Notes under the pieces: generated by a model
What the model was told of the DNA's origin: nothing
Database searches by the model: none
Seen by the model: the letters and a program-made list of their open reading frames with translations, nothing else
Translations under genes and position numbers: made by a program
NCBI GenBank assembly: GCA_022844485.1
Contig: JALHLQ010000003.1
Coordinates: 105,921-166,624 of the forward strand
Source: Xanthobacteraceae bacterium
GTDB taxonomy: Bacteria; Pseudomonadota; Alphaproteobacteria; Rhizobiales; Xanthobacteraceae
DNA length: 60,704 bases
Direction: 5' to 3'
In this document: piece by piece, positions 19,112 to 28,164 of the stretch
How positions within the stretch are numbered: position 1 is the stretch's first letter
How the letters are laid out: each line of letters begins with the position of its first letter

Positions 19112-19882
19112 TCAGGCACGCGATCTCTGTCTTGCCTTGCGCCGCTGCGCGCGACGCGAAATCAGGTTGAGCGCCTCGACCGCGGTCGAAAACGCCATCG
19201 CGGAATAGATATAGCCCTTGGAAACATGCGCTCCGAACCCTTCCGCGATCAGCGTCATGCCGATCATCAGCAGGAAGCCCAAGGCGAGCATCACCACCGT
19301 GGGATTGGCGTTGATGAAATTCGCAAGCGGGTTGGCCGCAAGCAGCATGACGATCACCGCCACGATCACGGCGACCACCATCACCGGGATGTGCGGCGTC
19401 ATTCCGACAGCCGTGATGATGCTGTCCACCGAAAACACCATGTCGAGAATCAGGATCTGAACGACCACCGAGCCGAACGTGGCCGTGACCCCGCCCCGGT
19501 CGAACATGTCGGGTCCAGGGTCCGGGTCCACACGATGATGGATTTCCTTTGTGGCCTTCCAGACAAGAAACAGCCCGCCCGCAATCAGGATGAGGTCGCG
19601 CCAGGACAGACCGTGGCCGAACAGGTTCACGACCGGCGTCGTGAGCTGAACGATGAAGGCCACGGTCCCGAGCAGCGCAAGGCGGAGGATCAGCGCAAGG
19701 CCGATCCCAACGCGCCGCCCGCGCGCCCGCTGATGCTCCGGCAGCTTGTTGGTGACGATGGAAATGAAGATCAGGTTGTCGATGCCGAGCACCACTTCCA
19801 TGGCGATCAGTGCCGCGAGCGCGGCCCAGACGACCGGGTCGGCGGCGAGAGCGGCAAGATTGTCGAAAGAAAAAGCATCCAT
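19112..19882 (-). CDS. TerC family integral membrane protein
   Basis: 256 residues with about seven hydrophobic helices. The TerC signatures are [20 protein letters not shown] near residue 30 and [18 protein letters not shown] near residue 145; the paired acidic residues inside helices are typical of metal transport. Studied members (Alx, MeeF, YceF types) export manganese, often to supply exported metalloproteins. A basic tail ([14 protein letters not shown]) is probably cytosolic. I looked for a yybP-ykoY manganese riboswitch in the leader and could not support one. Confidence 0.88.
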   Translation of the reverse strand: MDAFSFDNLAALAADPVVWAALAALIAMEVVLGIDNLIFISIVTNKLPEHQRARGRRVGIGLALILRLALLGTVAFIVQLTTPVVNLFGHGLSWRDLILIAGGLFLVWKATKEIHHRVDPDPGPDMFDRGGVTATFGSVVVQILILDMVFSVDSIITAVGMTPHIPVMVVAVIVAVIVMLLAANPLANFINANPTVVMLALGFLLMIGMTLIAEGFGAHVSKGYIYSAMAFSTAVEALNLISRRAQRRKARQRSRA

Positions 19883-20140
19883 AGCGGCCTCAGGAGAGTT
19901 CCGGCTTGCCGGTGTGCGAAGCCGTGATGCTTACTAACGCACAACTCGCACGTGGGCCGCACCGGGCGGCGCGGCAGGTGGCGGGGGCTCGGTGATTCCA
20001 GGCCGATGCCGGGCTTTTTTTCTTGGCCGATACCGTCGTACGCCAAGCTCTCGCCTCGGCCCCATCCCCATGGTTAAACGCGCCTTAACCCGCCCCGGGC
20101 TATCGTGTCTGTTGGCGGCGGGGATCCCTGTACCGTGTTG

Positions 20141-21358
20141 ATGGTGATGAAAAGTTCCGACCGCGAGTCCACTACCCCGGCTGCGCGCGCCCCGGGCGCG
20201 CGTTCGCCCTTCGTGCGCCTGGCCGAACTCCTGGGCGACGAAAAGCCGGGGAAGCCGCCCATCAATCTTTCCGTCGGCGAGCCGCAGCATCCGATTCCCG
20301 CCTTCGTCGGGCCGGTGATCGCCTCGCACCTGGATGAGTTCGGCCGCTATCCGCTGAACAAGGGCACCGACCAATTCCGCCGTGCGGCCTCCGCCTGGCT
20401 CGCGCGGCGTTTTGCGCTCGCGCGCCCCCCCGATCCCGAGCGTGAGGTCCTCGTCCTCAACGGCACGCGCGAGGGACTGTTTCTCGCTGCGATCGCCGCC
20501 ACGCGTTTCGTCCGCGCCCGCGACGGCACCCCCGCGATCCTCGTGCCGAATCCCTTCTATGCCGCCTATTCCGCGGCGGCCGCCGCGGCGCGCTGCGAGG
20601 CGCATTACATGGCGGCGACGGCGGCGACCGGCTTTCTCCCCGATCTCGACGCGCTCACGCCGGATCTTCTCCAGCGCACCGTGGCGTTCTACCTCGCCTC
20701 CCCGTCCAATCCGCAAGGCGCCGTGGCCTCCCGCGACTATCTCGCAAAGCTCGTCGCGCTGGCGCGACGCTACGGCTTCCTCGTCTTTGCCGACGAGTGC
20801 TATTCCGAGATCTACTCTGCGGACCCGCCGCCCGGCATGCTGGCCGCCGCGGGGCCTGCCTTCGAGAACGTGATCGTTTTCCACTCGCTCTCGAAGCGAT
20901 CGAGCCTGCCCGGCTTGCGCGTGGGCTTCGCGGCAGGCGACGCGCGTTTCCTCGCGAGCTATCTTGATTTGCGCAACGTCGCCGCGCCGCAGGTGCCTGT
21001 ACCCTTGCAGCATGTCGGCGCGGCAGCGTTCGCCGACGAGGCGCATGTCGCGGAGAACCGCCGTCTCTATGCGGAGAAGTTCGATCTCGCCGATCAGATC
21101 GTCGGTGACCGTTTCGGCTACCGGCGTCCGGCCGGCGGATTCTTTCTCTGGCTTGATGTGTCGCAGCACGGCGGCAGCGAGGCGGCGAGCTTGAAACTCT
21201 GGCGCGAAGGCGGACTGCGAGTCCTGCCCGGCCAATACATTGCACACGACCAGGCCGATCCGAAGAATCCGGGCGCCGCCTATATCCGCGTGGCGATGGT
21301 GCAGGATCGGTCGACGACAGCCGAGGCGCTGCATCGCCTGGTCGATGTGCTCGGGTGA
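20141..21358 (+). CDS. Class I/II PLP-dependent aminotransferase, DapC-like
   Basis: 405 residues from ATG 20141 (ATG 20147 is equally possible; neither has a strong ribosome site). Fold type I aminotransferase: PLP-binding segments NGTREGLFLAAIAA and ADECYSEIYS, and Schiff-base Lys252 in HSLSKRSSLPGLRVGF. It resembles N-succinyl-diaminopimelate transaminase (DapC) of the lysine/peptidoglycan pathway, but other substrates cannot be excluded. The stop overlaps a possible GTG start of ftsK, so the genes are probably co-transcribed. Confidence 0.82.
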   Translation: MVMKSSDRESTTPAARAPGARSPFVRLAELLGDEKPGKPPINLSVGEPQHPIPAFVGPVIASHLDEFGRYPLNKGTDQFRRAASAWLARRFALARPPDPEREVLVLNGTREGLFLAAIAATRFVRARDGTPAILVPNPFYAAYSAAAAAARCEAHYMAATAATGFLPDLDALTPDLLQRTVAFYLASPSNPQGAVASRDYLAKLVALARRYGFLVFADECYSEIYSADPPPGMLAAAGPAFENVIVFHSLSKRSSLPGLRVGFAAGDARFLASYLDLRNVAAPQVPVPLQHVGAAAFADEAHVAENRRLYAEKFDLADQIVGDRFGYRRPAGGFFLWLDVSQHGGSEAASLKLWREGGLRVLPGQYIAHDQADPKNPGAAYIRVAMVQDRSTTAEALHRLVDVLG

Positions 21359-21363
21359 CGCCG

Positions 21364-23772
21364 ATGTCTGCCTTGCGCGATAGCCTCGACATCGACATTC
21401 TCACCGACGAGGCGCGTGCACTCATGCAGCGCCGCTTGCGGGAAATCACCGGCTTGGCGCTGGTCGCGACCGCCGTTGCCGCAGCGATTGCTCTGGCAAG
21501 CTGGTCGGTCAAAGACCCGAGCCTCAGTCACGCCATCGACGGGCCGGTGCGCAATCTGCTCGGCCGCCCGGGCGCGATCGTGGCCGACCTCCTTATGCAG
21601 CTGTTCGGGCTCGCGTCGCTTACGCTGGTCTTGCCGCTCGCGATCCGCGGATGGCGGATGATGACGCATCGCGCGCTCGACCGCGTGAAGTATCGATTGG
21701 CTCTATGGATTGTCGGCATTGGCGCGGCGGCCGCATTTGCCTCCGCGCTGCCGAAAAGCAGGGCCTGGCCGCTGCCCTCCGGTCTTGGCGGCGTGCTTGG
21801 CGACACGCTGCTGCGCTGGGTTGCGGTGCTGCCCGGCGCCACGAGCGGTACGATGCGCTTCGTCACCGCCGCGGCGCTTGCGGCACTTGCGGCTTACGCG
21901 CTCGTGAAAGCCTCCGGCTTCGGCGCTCAGGCCGGCGGGGATGCCGAGGACGAGGAGCAGGAGGAGGAAGAGAGGGAAGAAGCGGCCCCCGCCGAGCGTA
22001 CCCGCCGCCCCTCGATTTCGCTCGGCCTTCTCTATCATGCGCTGTTTAGTCTGCGCGCGCGCCTGGCTCGTCTGTTCACGCGAGGCAGCGATGATGACGA
22101 CATTCTGCGCGTGCCGCCCCCGCGCGCGCTCGAGCGGCGCGCCGCCGAGGCAGAACCATCGGAAGCCGAGGACGAGGAGGACGAAGAGAACGAGGAGGAG
22201 GAAGAGCCTGCCCGCAAGCGCACAAAGCCTGCGCGGGCGAAGCGCGTGAGCCGCGATGGGTTCGAGCTTCCGGACATTGCGCTTCTGACCGCTCCGAAAT
22301 CCTCCGAGCGCACGAGCGTAAGCCAGGAGACGATCGAGGAGAATGCCGAGTCGCTTGAAGGCGTGCTCGGCGATTTCGGCGTGCGCGGAGAAATCATCGG
22401 CGCGCATCCGGGTCCGGTGGTGACGCTCTACGAACTGGAGCCCGCGCCCGGCATCAAATCGTCACGGGTCATCAGCCTGTCCGACGACATCGCCCGCTCG
22501 ATGAGCGCGCTATCGGCGCGCGTCGCCGTCGTGCCGGGACGAAACGTGATCGGCATTGAGCTTCCGAATCCGAAGCGCGAGAAGGTTTTCCTGCGCGAGC
22601 TTCTCTCCTCCGACGAGTACGATAAGACCGCGGCGAAGCTTCCGCTGTGCCTCGGCAAGACCATCGGCGGCGACCCGGTGATCGTCGACCTCGCGCGCAT
22701 GCCGCATCTCCTTATCGCCGGCACCACCGGCTCCGGCAAGTCCGTGGCCATCAACACGATGATTCTGAGCCTTGTTTATCGGCTGAAACCGAGTCAGTGC
22801 CGGCTCATCATGGTCGATCCGAAGATGCTCGAACTGTCGAGCTATGACGGCATTCCGCATCTTCTGACCCCCGTCGTCACCGATCCGAAGAAGGCGATCG
22901 TGGCCCTGAAATGGGCCGTGCGCGAGATGGAAGAACGCTACAAGAAGATGGCGAAGCTCGGCGTGCGCAACATCGACGGCTATAATGTTCGCGTCGCCGA
23001 AGCGCTCGAACAGGGTGAAACGCTGACCCGCACCGTCCACACCGGTTACGACAAGGAATCCGGCGAGGCGATCTACGAGGAGGAGGAGCTCGAGCTCGAG
23101 CCCCTGCCCTATGTCGTCGTGGTTGTCGACGAGATGGCCGACCTGATGATGGTGGCGGGCAAGGACATCGAGGGCGCGATCCAGCGCTTGGCGCAGATGG
23201 CGCGCGCGGCGGGCCTGCACGTGATCCTCGCGACGCAGCGCCCCTCCGTCGACGTCATCACCGGCACGATCAAGGCCAATTTTCCCACCCGCATTTCCTT
23301 CCAGGTCACGTCGAAGATCGATTCGCGCACCATCCTCGGCGAGCAAGGCGCCGAGCAGCTCTTGGGCCAGGGCGACATGCTCTACATGCAAGGGGGTGGC
23401 CGCATCAGCCGCGTGCACGGGCCGTTCGTTTCCGACGAGGAGGTGGAGAAAGTGGTCCGCCACCTCAAGAAGCAGGGCGCACCCGAATATCTCGAAGCGG
23501 TCACCGCGATGGACGAGGAAGACGAGGATCAGGCCGTGTTCGACGCCACCGCCATGGGCGAGGGCGGCGGCGACCTCTATCAGCAGGCGGTGCAGATCGT
23601 CCTGCGCGACCGCAAGGCCTCGACCAGTTATATCCAGCGGCGGCTGCAGATCGGCTACAACCGCGCTGCCTCGCTGATCGAGCGCATGGAAAAGGAAGGC
23701 GTCGTGGGGACGCCGAATCACTCCGGCAAGCGCGAGATCCTGATCGGCGGCGACGATGACCCGCACGGCTGA
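21364..23772 (+). CDS. ftsK: DNA translocase FtsK
   Basis: 802 residues from ATG 21364 (a GTG at 21355 overlapping the previous stop is possible). FtsK pumps chromosome ends at the division septum toward dif for XerCD resolution. About four N-terminal membrane helices (residues 25-185) are followed by a low-complexity linker with two acidic runs (EDEEQEEEEREE; EAEDEEDEENEEEEE). The motor has Walker A AGTTGSGKS (Lys459) and Walker B VVVVVDEMADLMM (Asp589). The C-terminal gamma winged helix (STSYIQRRLQIGYNRAASLI) reads KOPS-type sites. Linker length is short compared with E. coli FtsK. Confidence 0.96.
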   Translation: MSALRDSLDIDILTDEARALMQRRLREITGLALVATAVAAAIALASWSVKDPSLSHAIDGPVRNLLGRPGAIVADLLMQLFGLASLTLVLPLAIRGWRMMTHRALDRVKYRLALWIVGIGAAAAFASALPKSRAWPLPSGLGGVLGDTLLRWVAVLPGATSGTMRFVTAAALAALAAYALVKASGFGAQAGGDAEDEEQEEEEREEAAPAERTRRPSISLGLLYHALFSLRARLARLFTRGSDDDDILRVPPPRALERRAAEAEPSEAEDEEDEENEEEEEPARKRTKPARAKRVSRDGFELPDIALLTAPKSSERTSVSQETIEENAESLEGVLGDFGVRGEIIGAHPGPVVTLYELEPAPGIKSSRVISLSDDIARSMSALSARVAVVPGRNVIGIELPNPKREKVFLRELLSSDEYDKTAAKLPLCLGKTIGGDPVIVDLARMPHLLIAGTTGSGKSVAINTMILSLVYRLKPSQCRLIMVDPKMLELSSYDGIPHLLTPVVTDPKKAIVALKWAVREMEERYKKMAKLGVRNIDGYNVRVAEALEQGETLTRTVHTGYDKESGEAIYEEEELELEPLPYVVVVVDEMADLMMVAGKDIEGAIQRLAQMARAAGLHVILATQRPSVDVITGTIKANFPTRISFQVTSKIDSRTILGEQGAEQLLGQGDMLYMQGGGRISRVHGPFVSDEEVEKVVRHLKKQGAPEYLEAVTAMDEEDEDQAVFDATAMGEGGGDLYQQAVQIVLRDRKASTSYIQRRLQIGYNRAASLIERMEKEGVVGTPNHSGKREILIGGDDDPHG

Positions 23773-23915
23773 GCCGCAAACAGGCCGCGAAATCGCCATG
23801 GGATGTCATTAGGCCCGCGCCCCGGGACACCGCGCGCGCCGGTTGGCCTTTGCGCCGCCGCGGTGGCGCATGTATAGCGAGTAGCAGGGCCCGGCCCGCC
23901 GGGTGGAGGACGATC

Positions 23916-24749
23916 ATGCGCCATACGAGCCTTTCGGCTCTTGTCGGAATCGTTGCAGTGGCGGTCGCGAGCACGCCCGGCGCGGCGCAGCAGGTTCCTG
24001 TTCCAAAACCCGCGCCGCAGCCGAAAGTATTCGCACGGCCCTTGCCGCAGCCGGCGAGCGGCGTGGCGCCGGCGCCGCCGCGGCGCGATGCCGTCGGGCA
24101 AGGGTCGGGCCAGAACGGGACGTCGCAGAATCAATCGGGGCTCAATTCGCTGTTGCCGTTTCGCTTGCCTTGGGATTCCGGCAAGGGCGGCAGCAATACG
24201 ACCGCTTTCGACCCCGGCCAGCGCGCGCTGGTCGAGCGGGTGAACGCCTACCTGATGAGCGTGCAGACGCTGGTCGGCGATTTCACGCAAGTGGGACCGG
24301 ACGGCTCCAAGGCCGAGGGCAAGCTCTATTTGCAGAAGCCCGGCCGCATCCGCTTCGAATACAATGCGCCGAGCCCGATCGAGCTCGTGGCGGACGGGCA
24401 GTCGCTCGTGGTCCGCGACCGCAAGCTCGCAACCCAGGACCTCTACCCGCTGTCGCAGACCCCGCTGCGCTTCCTGCTCTCCGACCGCATCGACCTGTTG
24501 CGCGACACCAATCTCATTCGCGTCCACGCCGACGATTTGTTCGTCTCGGTGCTGATCGAGGAGAAGCAGACCTTCGGCGGCTCGCATCGCCTGATGCTGA
24601 TGTTCAACGCCAAGGACATGCAATTGCGGCAGTGGACGGTGACCGACCCGCAGGGCTTTGACACGACGGTCGCGGTCTACAATCTCGATACGTCGAAGCG
24701 CCTCGATCCGGGGCTCTTCAAGATCAATTACGAGCGGGTGATTCAGTGA
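23916..24749 (+). CDS. lolA: Outer-membrane lipoprotein carrier LolA
   Basis: 277 residues from ATG 23916 with strong ribosome site GTGGAGGA. The periplasmic chaperone carries lipoproteins from LolCDE to the outer membrane. A signal peptide (LSALVGIVAVAVASTPGAA) is followed by a long Pro/Ala/Gln-rich region (residues 26-90) that E. coli LolA lacks, then the LolA half-barrel with VNAYLMSVQTLVGDFTQVG, KLYLQKPGRIRFEYNAP and DTTVAVYNL. It lies in the common alphaproteobacterial order ftsK-lolA-xth. Confidence 0.93.
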   Translation: MRHTSLSALVGIVAVAVASTPGAAQQVPVPKPAPQPKVFARPLPQPASGVAPAPPRRDAVGQGSGQNGTSQNQSGLNSLLPFRLPWDSGKGGSNTTAFDPGQRALVERVNAYLMSVQTLVGDFTQVGPDGSKAEGKLYLQKPGRIRFEYNAPSPIELVADGQSLVVRDRKLATQDLYPLSQTPLRFLLSDRIDLLRDTNLIRVHADDLFVSVLIEEKQTFGGSHRLMLMFNAKDMQLRQWTVTDPQGFDTTVAVYNLDTSKRLDPGLFKINYERVIQ

Positions 24750-24815
24750 GACCCACTTGTGCCAGCACGCAGAGCGTGGCCGGCGGCGTTGATCGGCCAT
24801 AGGCGCAATTCGTTC

Positions 24816-25631
24816 ATGCCGCTCGTCGTGACCACTTGGAACATCAATTCCGTCCGCCTGCGCATCAACCTCGTGGCCAAGTTCTTGAAAGCGGCACGGC
24901 CCGACGTGTTGTGCCTGCAGGAAACGAAGTGCCCCGACGATGCCTTTCCGCGCAAGCGCTTCAAACGGCTCGGCTACGAGCACATCGCGATCAACGGACA
25001 GAAGGGCTATCACGGGGTCGCCATTATTTCGCGCGTGCCCTTCGACACGACGCAGGTGGCGAACTATTGCGGCAAGCGCGATTGCCGCCACGTCGCCGTG
25101 ACCTTTGGGGAGCGGGCGGGCCTGCGCGACCCGCTCACCTTGCACAATTACTATGTTCCGGCGGGAGGCGACGAGCCTGACCCGGACGTGAACGAGAAGT
25201 TCGCGCACAAGCTGTCGTTTCTCGACGAGATGCGCGGCTGCGAGGCGCTGCGCGCCTCGGCGCAGGATCGCGCGATTCTCGTCGGGGATCTCAATGTCGC
25301 CCCGCTCGAGCATGACGTCTGGAGCCACCGGCAGATGCGCAACATCGTCTCGCACACGGACATCGAGTGCGAGAAGCTGACCGCCTTGCAGAAGTCCGGC
25401 GGCTGGGTGGATGTGGCGCGCTCCTTCATTCCCGAGCCCGAGAAGGTCTACACCTGGTGGAGCTATCGCGCGCTCGACTGGGCGGCGGCGGACCGCGGAC
25501 GGCGGCTCGACCATATCTGGGTCGCGCCCGCGCTTGCCGACAGGCTCGTTGACATCAAGATCGCGCGGAAGGCGCGCGGCTGGGACCGTCCCTCGGACCA
25601 CGTGCCGGTGACGGCGACGGTGGCGGCGTAG
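24816..25631 (+). CDS. xth: Exodeoxyribonuclease III
   Basis: 271 residues. AP endonuclease / 3'-5' exonuclease of base-excision repair. The catalytic segments are intact: TTWNINSVRLR (metal Asn), LCLQETKCPDDAFP (Glu), the Tyr loop HNYYVPAGGDEPDP, LVGDLNVAPLEHDVW (Asp/Asn) and DRPSDHVPVTATV (Asp-His pair). The ATG at 24816 starts at the conserved core; an earlier GTG in frame has no support. A degenerate family A repeat begins two bases after the stop. Confidence 0.95.
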   Translation: MPLVVTTWNINSVRLRINLVAKFLKAARPDVLCLQETKCPDDAFPRKRFKRLGYEHIAINGQKGYHGVAIISRVPFDTTQVANYCGKRDCRHVAVTFGERAGLRDPLTLHNYYVPAGGDEPDPDVNEKFAHKLSFLDEMRGCEALRASAQDRAILVGDLNVAPLEHDVWSHRQMRNIVSHTDIECEKLTALQKSGGWVDVARSFIPEPEKVYTWWSYRALDWAAADRGRRLDHIWVAPALADRLVDIKIARKARGWDRPSDHVPVTATVAA

Positions 25632-25632
25632 C

Positions 25633-25660
25633 GCGTGATCTCCCAAAAGTGGATGCCGGC
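25633..25660. repeat. Degenerate family A palindromic repeat
   Basis: GCGTGATCTCCCAAAAGTGG then ATGCCGGC matches the left part of the units at 60545-60703 (one inserted T plus substitutions). The right half has decayed. Like the other copies it abuts a stop codon (xth). Confidence 0.65.
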
Positions 25661-25688
25661 GCTGTCCGATCGGATCAGGCTCCAGGAC

Positions 25689-26141
25689 TCAGCGCAGCCC
25701 GTCGAGTGCGGCTCTCACCTTGCGGATGTCGGTTGCGGTCTCCTCGGCGCGACGCGCGACGTCGTCACGCACGCGCCGCGCGGCATCGGGATAGCCCTCG
25801 AGCATTTTCAGGAACAGCGTGCGCGGGATGCGCATGACGCTGCCCTGCTCCAGCGCCGTCACGGTCATCGGCCGCACCGTGTCGGCGATCATGGCCAACT
25901 CGCCGATCAGCGCACCGGGACCGATCATTTGCGGTTCTCCACCGCTCAGGGCGTCGGCCTCGAACGACCCGTTCACCACCACATAGGCGCAATCCGCCGC
26001 TTCGCCTGCGCGAAACAGGGCGCGGCCGCTTGGCACCGTTTGCGTTTCCGCGCCGATCGCGATGACACGCAGGGCCTCACCGCCGACCAGTGACAGGAGC
26101 GGCACGCTTTCAAGGAATGCAACGTCGCTTTCGATGCTCAT
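25689..26141 (-). CDS. Stand-alone cyclic-nucleotide-binding domain protein
   Basis: 150 residues containing a single cNMP-binding beta-roll and no DNA-binding or enzyme domain. The phosphate-binding-cassette region reads GPGALIGELAMIADTVRPMTVTALE, close to the CRP/PKA pattern. A C-terminal helix (VRDDVARRAEETATDIRKVR) could mediate dimer formation. It follows the response-regulator gene by 13 bases on the same strand, so the two form an operon. In Brucella a protein annotated as a cAMP-dependent kinase regulatory subunit sits beside the regulator OtpR, as I recall. This gene probably corresponds to it. Confidence 0.85.
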   Translation of the reverse strand: MSIESDVAFLESVPLLSLVGGEALRVIAIGAETQTVPSGRALFRAGEAADCAYVVVNGSFEADALSGGEPQMIGPGALIGELAMIADTVRPMTVTALEQGSVMRIPRTLFLKMLEGYPDAARRVRDDVARRAEETATDIRKVRAALDGLR

Positions 26142-26154
26142 GCGGCCCGGCCGC

Positions 26155-26841
26155 TCATGGGACCAGCTTGTAGCCGCCGCCTTCGGTCACGAGCAGCGCG
26201 GGCGCTGCCGCGTCGCGTTCGATCTTCTGGCGCAGGCGGTAGATATGGGTTTCGAGCGTGTGCGTGGTGACGCCGGAATTATAGCCCCAGACTTCCTGCA
26301 ACAGGATTTCGCGCGACACCGGCCGCTGACCGGCGCGGAAAAGATAGCGCAGAATGGCCGTTTCCTTTTCCGTCAGCCGCACCTTGCTGCCCTTCGGATG
26401 CATGAGCAGCTTCGAACTCGGTCGGAACGTATAGGGTCCGATGCTGAAGACGGCATCTTCGCTTGCTTCGTGCTGGCGAAGCTGGGCGCGGATGCGCGCG
26501 AGCAGCACCGCAAAGCGGAACGGCTTCACGACATAGTCGTTGGCGCCGGATTCCAGCCCGAGGATCGTGTCGGAGTCCGTATCGTGTCCGGTCAGCATGA
26601 TCACCGGAGCCTTGAATCCGCTCTTGCGCAGGATCCGCACCGCTTCGCGGCCGTCGAGATCCGGCAGGCCGACATCCATGATCACGAGATCGATATGGCC
26701 GTTCTTTGCCGCCTGCACCCCCTTGGTGGCGGTATCCACGGCCGCCGCCTCGAATTCGTCATGCAGCGCAATCTGCTCGACCAGCGCGTCGCGCAGGTCG
26801 GCGTCGTCGTCGACGATGAGAATCTTTCGTGTGGTGGACAT
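26155..26841 (-). CDS. OmpR-family response regulator, CenR/OtpR-like
   Basis: 228 residues. The receiver domain (residues 1-120) has acidic pocket DDD at 11-13, phospho-acceptor Asp56 in VIMDVGLPD, Thr in IMLTGHD and Lys in DYVVKPF. The C-terminal winged helix includes LTEKETAILRYLFRAGQRPV and THTLETHIYRLRQKIE. The body resembles CenR/OtpR, essential regulators of the cell envelope in alphaproteobacteria (assigned from memory of the family). No histidine kinase is adjacent. It is divergent from an L,D-transpeptidase gene across a 92-base spacer. ATG 26841 is used; a longer N-terminus would run into that spacer. Confidence 0.85.
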   Translation of the reverse strand: MSTTRKILIVDDDADLRDALVEQIALHDEFEAAAVDTATKGVQAAKNGHIDLVIMDVGLPDLDGREAVRILRKSGFKAPVIMLTGHDTDSDTILGLESGANDYVVKPFRFAVLLARIRAQLRQHEASEDAVFSIGPYTFRPSSKLLMHPKGSKVRLTEKETAILRYLFRAGQRPVSREILLQEVWGYNSGVTTHTLETHIYRLRQKIERDAAAPALLVTEGGGYKLVP

Positions 26842-26933
26842 CGGGGTTCTCGGCGCCGGCTTACATCCCGGCCCTTGCGCGCAATAGAACATTCGGGACA
26901 CAAAGTGCAAGCATCGCGGGGTCGAGGGTTCCT

Positions 26934-27464
26934 TTGATCCGTAGGTATGGAACGAGGTTGATCGTTGCGACGCGCCCCGGGGATCGCCGGCGCGGCTGGC
27001 TTAGCCTTGGCCAGCAAAGGATTCCTGTAGCGCTTGGGCGCAGCGGCGTACGCGCCGACAAGCGCGAGGGCGATGGCGCGACGCCCCGCGGGGGATTCCG
27101 CCTGCTTCGCCTCTGGTGGCGGGCGGATCGTCTTGTGCGGCCCGCAACCCTTTTGCCCGTGCGGCCGATCACAAAAGATGACGGCTGGTGCGAGGATCCG
27201 CTCGACCGTCGCTACAACCGTCCGATTCGACTGTCACCGATGTCCAAGGCTGACCGGCTCTGGCGCGACGACCGGCTCTATGATCTCATCATTGAGATCG
27301 ATCACAATACCCGTCCGCGGATCGCCGGGCGCGGCAGCGCGGTCTTTATCCATGTGGCGCGGGACGGTTTCGGGCCGACGGCCGGGTGTATCGCCATGAG
27401 CGCACACGACTTGCAGCGCCTCTTGAGGCGCGTCGGCCCACGGACGCGAATCATGATTCGCTAG
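26934..27464 (+). CDS. L,D-transpeptidase family protein without a signal peptide
   Basis: About 176 residues from TTG 26934, which has GAGGG five bases upstream. The YkuD catalytic site is IHVARDGFGPTAGCIAMS, with His140 and Cys152. Upstream segments KREGDGATPRGGFRLLRLWW and DDGWCEDPLDRRYNRP are characteristic of a separate branch (YkuD domain family with 'EGD' N-terminus). No signal peptide is visible, so either export is by another route or the protein acts on precursors in the cytosol. It is divergent from the CenR-like regulator and may be under its control. Its stop overlaps the convergent PLP gene by 14 bases. Confidence 0.8.
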   Translation: MIRRYGTRLIVATRPGDRRRGWLSLGQQRIPVALGRSGVRADKREGDGATPRGGFRLLRLWWRADRLVRPATLLPVRPITKDDGWCEDPLDRRYNRPIRLSPMSKADRLWRDDRLYDLIIEIDHNTRPRIAGRGSAVFIHVARDGFGPTAGCIAMSAHDLQRLLRRVGPRTRIMIR

Positions 27465-28164
27465 TGTCGAGCGCGTTGCGCGATCCCGCCTCCCTCGCGC
27501 CAAAAATGGCGCTGCCGACCCGCACATGCGTGGCCCCGAACTGAACCGCAATTCGGAAGTCACCGCTCATACCCATGGAAAGAAATTGCAATTCATTTCT
27601 TGAGGCGATTTTGGCCAGCAGGGCAAAATGCGGTGCGGGCGGCTCGTCGACGGGGGGAATGCACATCAGTCCCCGGACATCGAGCCCGTAGGTTTCACGG
27701 CAGGCGCGAACAAAAGCGTCCGCCTCCTCGGGCAGAACGCCGGCCTTTTGCGCCTCCGCGCCGGTATTCACCTGAACGAACAGGAGCGGGCTGCGCCCCT
27801 GACGGGACATTTCCTTCGCCAGCGCCGCGCACAGGCTGTCGCGGTCGACGGAATGGATCGCGTCGAACAGCGCCACCGCCTCCTTGACCTTGTTCGATTG
27901 CAAGGGCCCGACCAGGTGCAGCTCAAGCCCCGGATGCTGCGCCCGCAAGGCGGGCCACTTCGCCTTCGCCTCTTGCACGCGGTTTTCTCCGAAGACGCGC
28001 TGCCCGGCGGCGATCGCCGGCAATATCGCGTCTGCGCCAAAAGTCTTGGTGACTGCGACCAAAGTCACCTCCGCGGGATCGCGCCCGGCCTCCTCGCAAG
28101 CCTTCGCGATCTTCGCGCGAACGCGATCCAGATTGGCGGCTGGTTCTGACCGCGTCTCGATCAT
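27451..28164 (-). CDS. YggS/PLPBP family pyridoxal-phosphate homeostasis protein
   Basis: 237 residues, a single alanine-racemase-like TIM barrel that binds PLP without being a known enzyme. PLP Lys is in [11 protein letters not shown]; other family segments are [37 protein letters not shown] and [17 protein letters not shown], closing with [13 protein letters not shown]. Loss of YggS disturbs vitamin B6 and amino-acid pools. The start is fixed by an ATGA overlap (28161-28164) with the preceding secreted-protein gene. An apparent 108-codon upstream extension is antisense to other sequence and rejected. Confidence 0.92.
   Translation of the reverse strand: MIETRSEPAANLDRVRAKIAKACEEAGRDPAEVTLVAVTKTFGADAILPAIAAGQRVFGENRVQEAKAKWPALRAQHPGLELHLVGPLQSNKVKEAVALFDAIHSVDRDSLCAALAKEMSRQGRSPLLFVQVNTGAEAQKAGVLPEEADAFVRACRETYGLDVRGLMCIPPVDEPPAPHFALLAKIASRNELQFLSMGMSGDFRIAVQFGATHVRVGSAIFGAREAGSRNALDTSES

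Noticed and set aside
20015..20024. T-run after CCGGGC as an intrinsic terminator
   Set aside because: No stable stem precedes it and no rightward gene ends upstream of it.
19883..20100. yybP-ykoY manganese riboswitch upstream of terC
   Set aside because: A GGGGATGGGG segment hints at it, but the conserved GGGGAGTAGC and paired elements could not be aligned. A covariance-model search would decide.
22140..22215. Glu/Asp-coding run in ftsK as a frameshift or repeat expansion
   Set aside because: Acidic low-complexity linkers are normal in FtsK and the frame is intact.
23718..25646. 642-codon minus-strand open frame opposite lolA and xth
   Set aside because: It spans two real genes and an intergenic gap, and has no recognisable domain.
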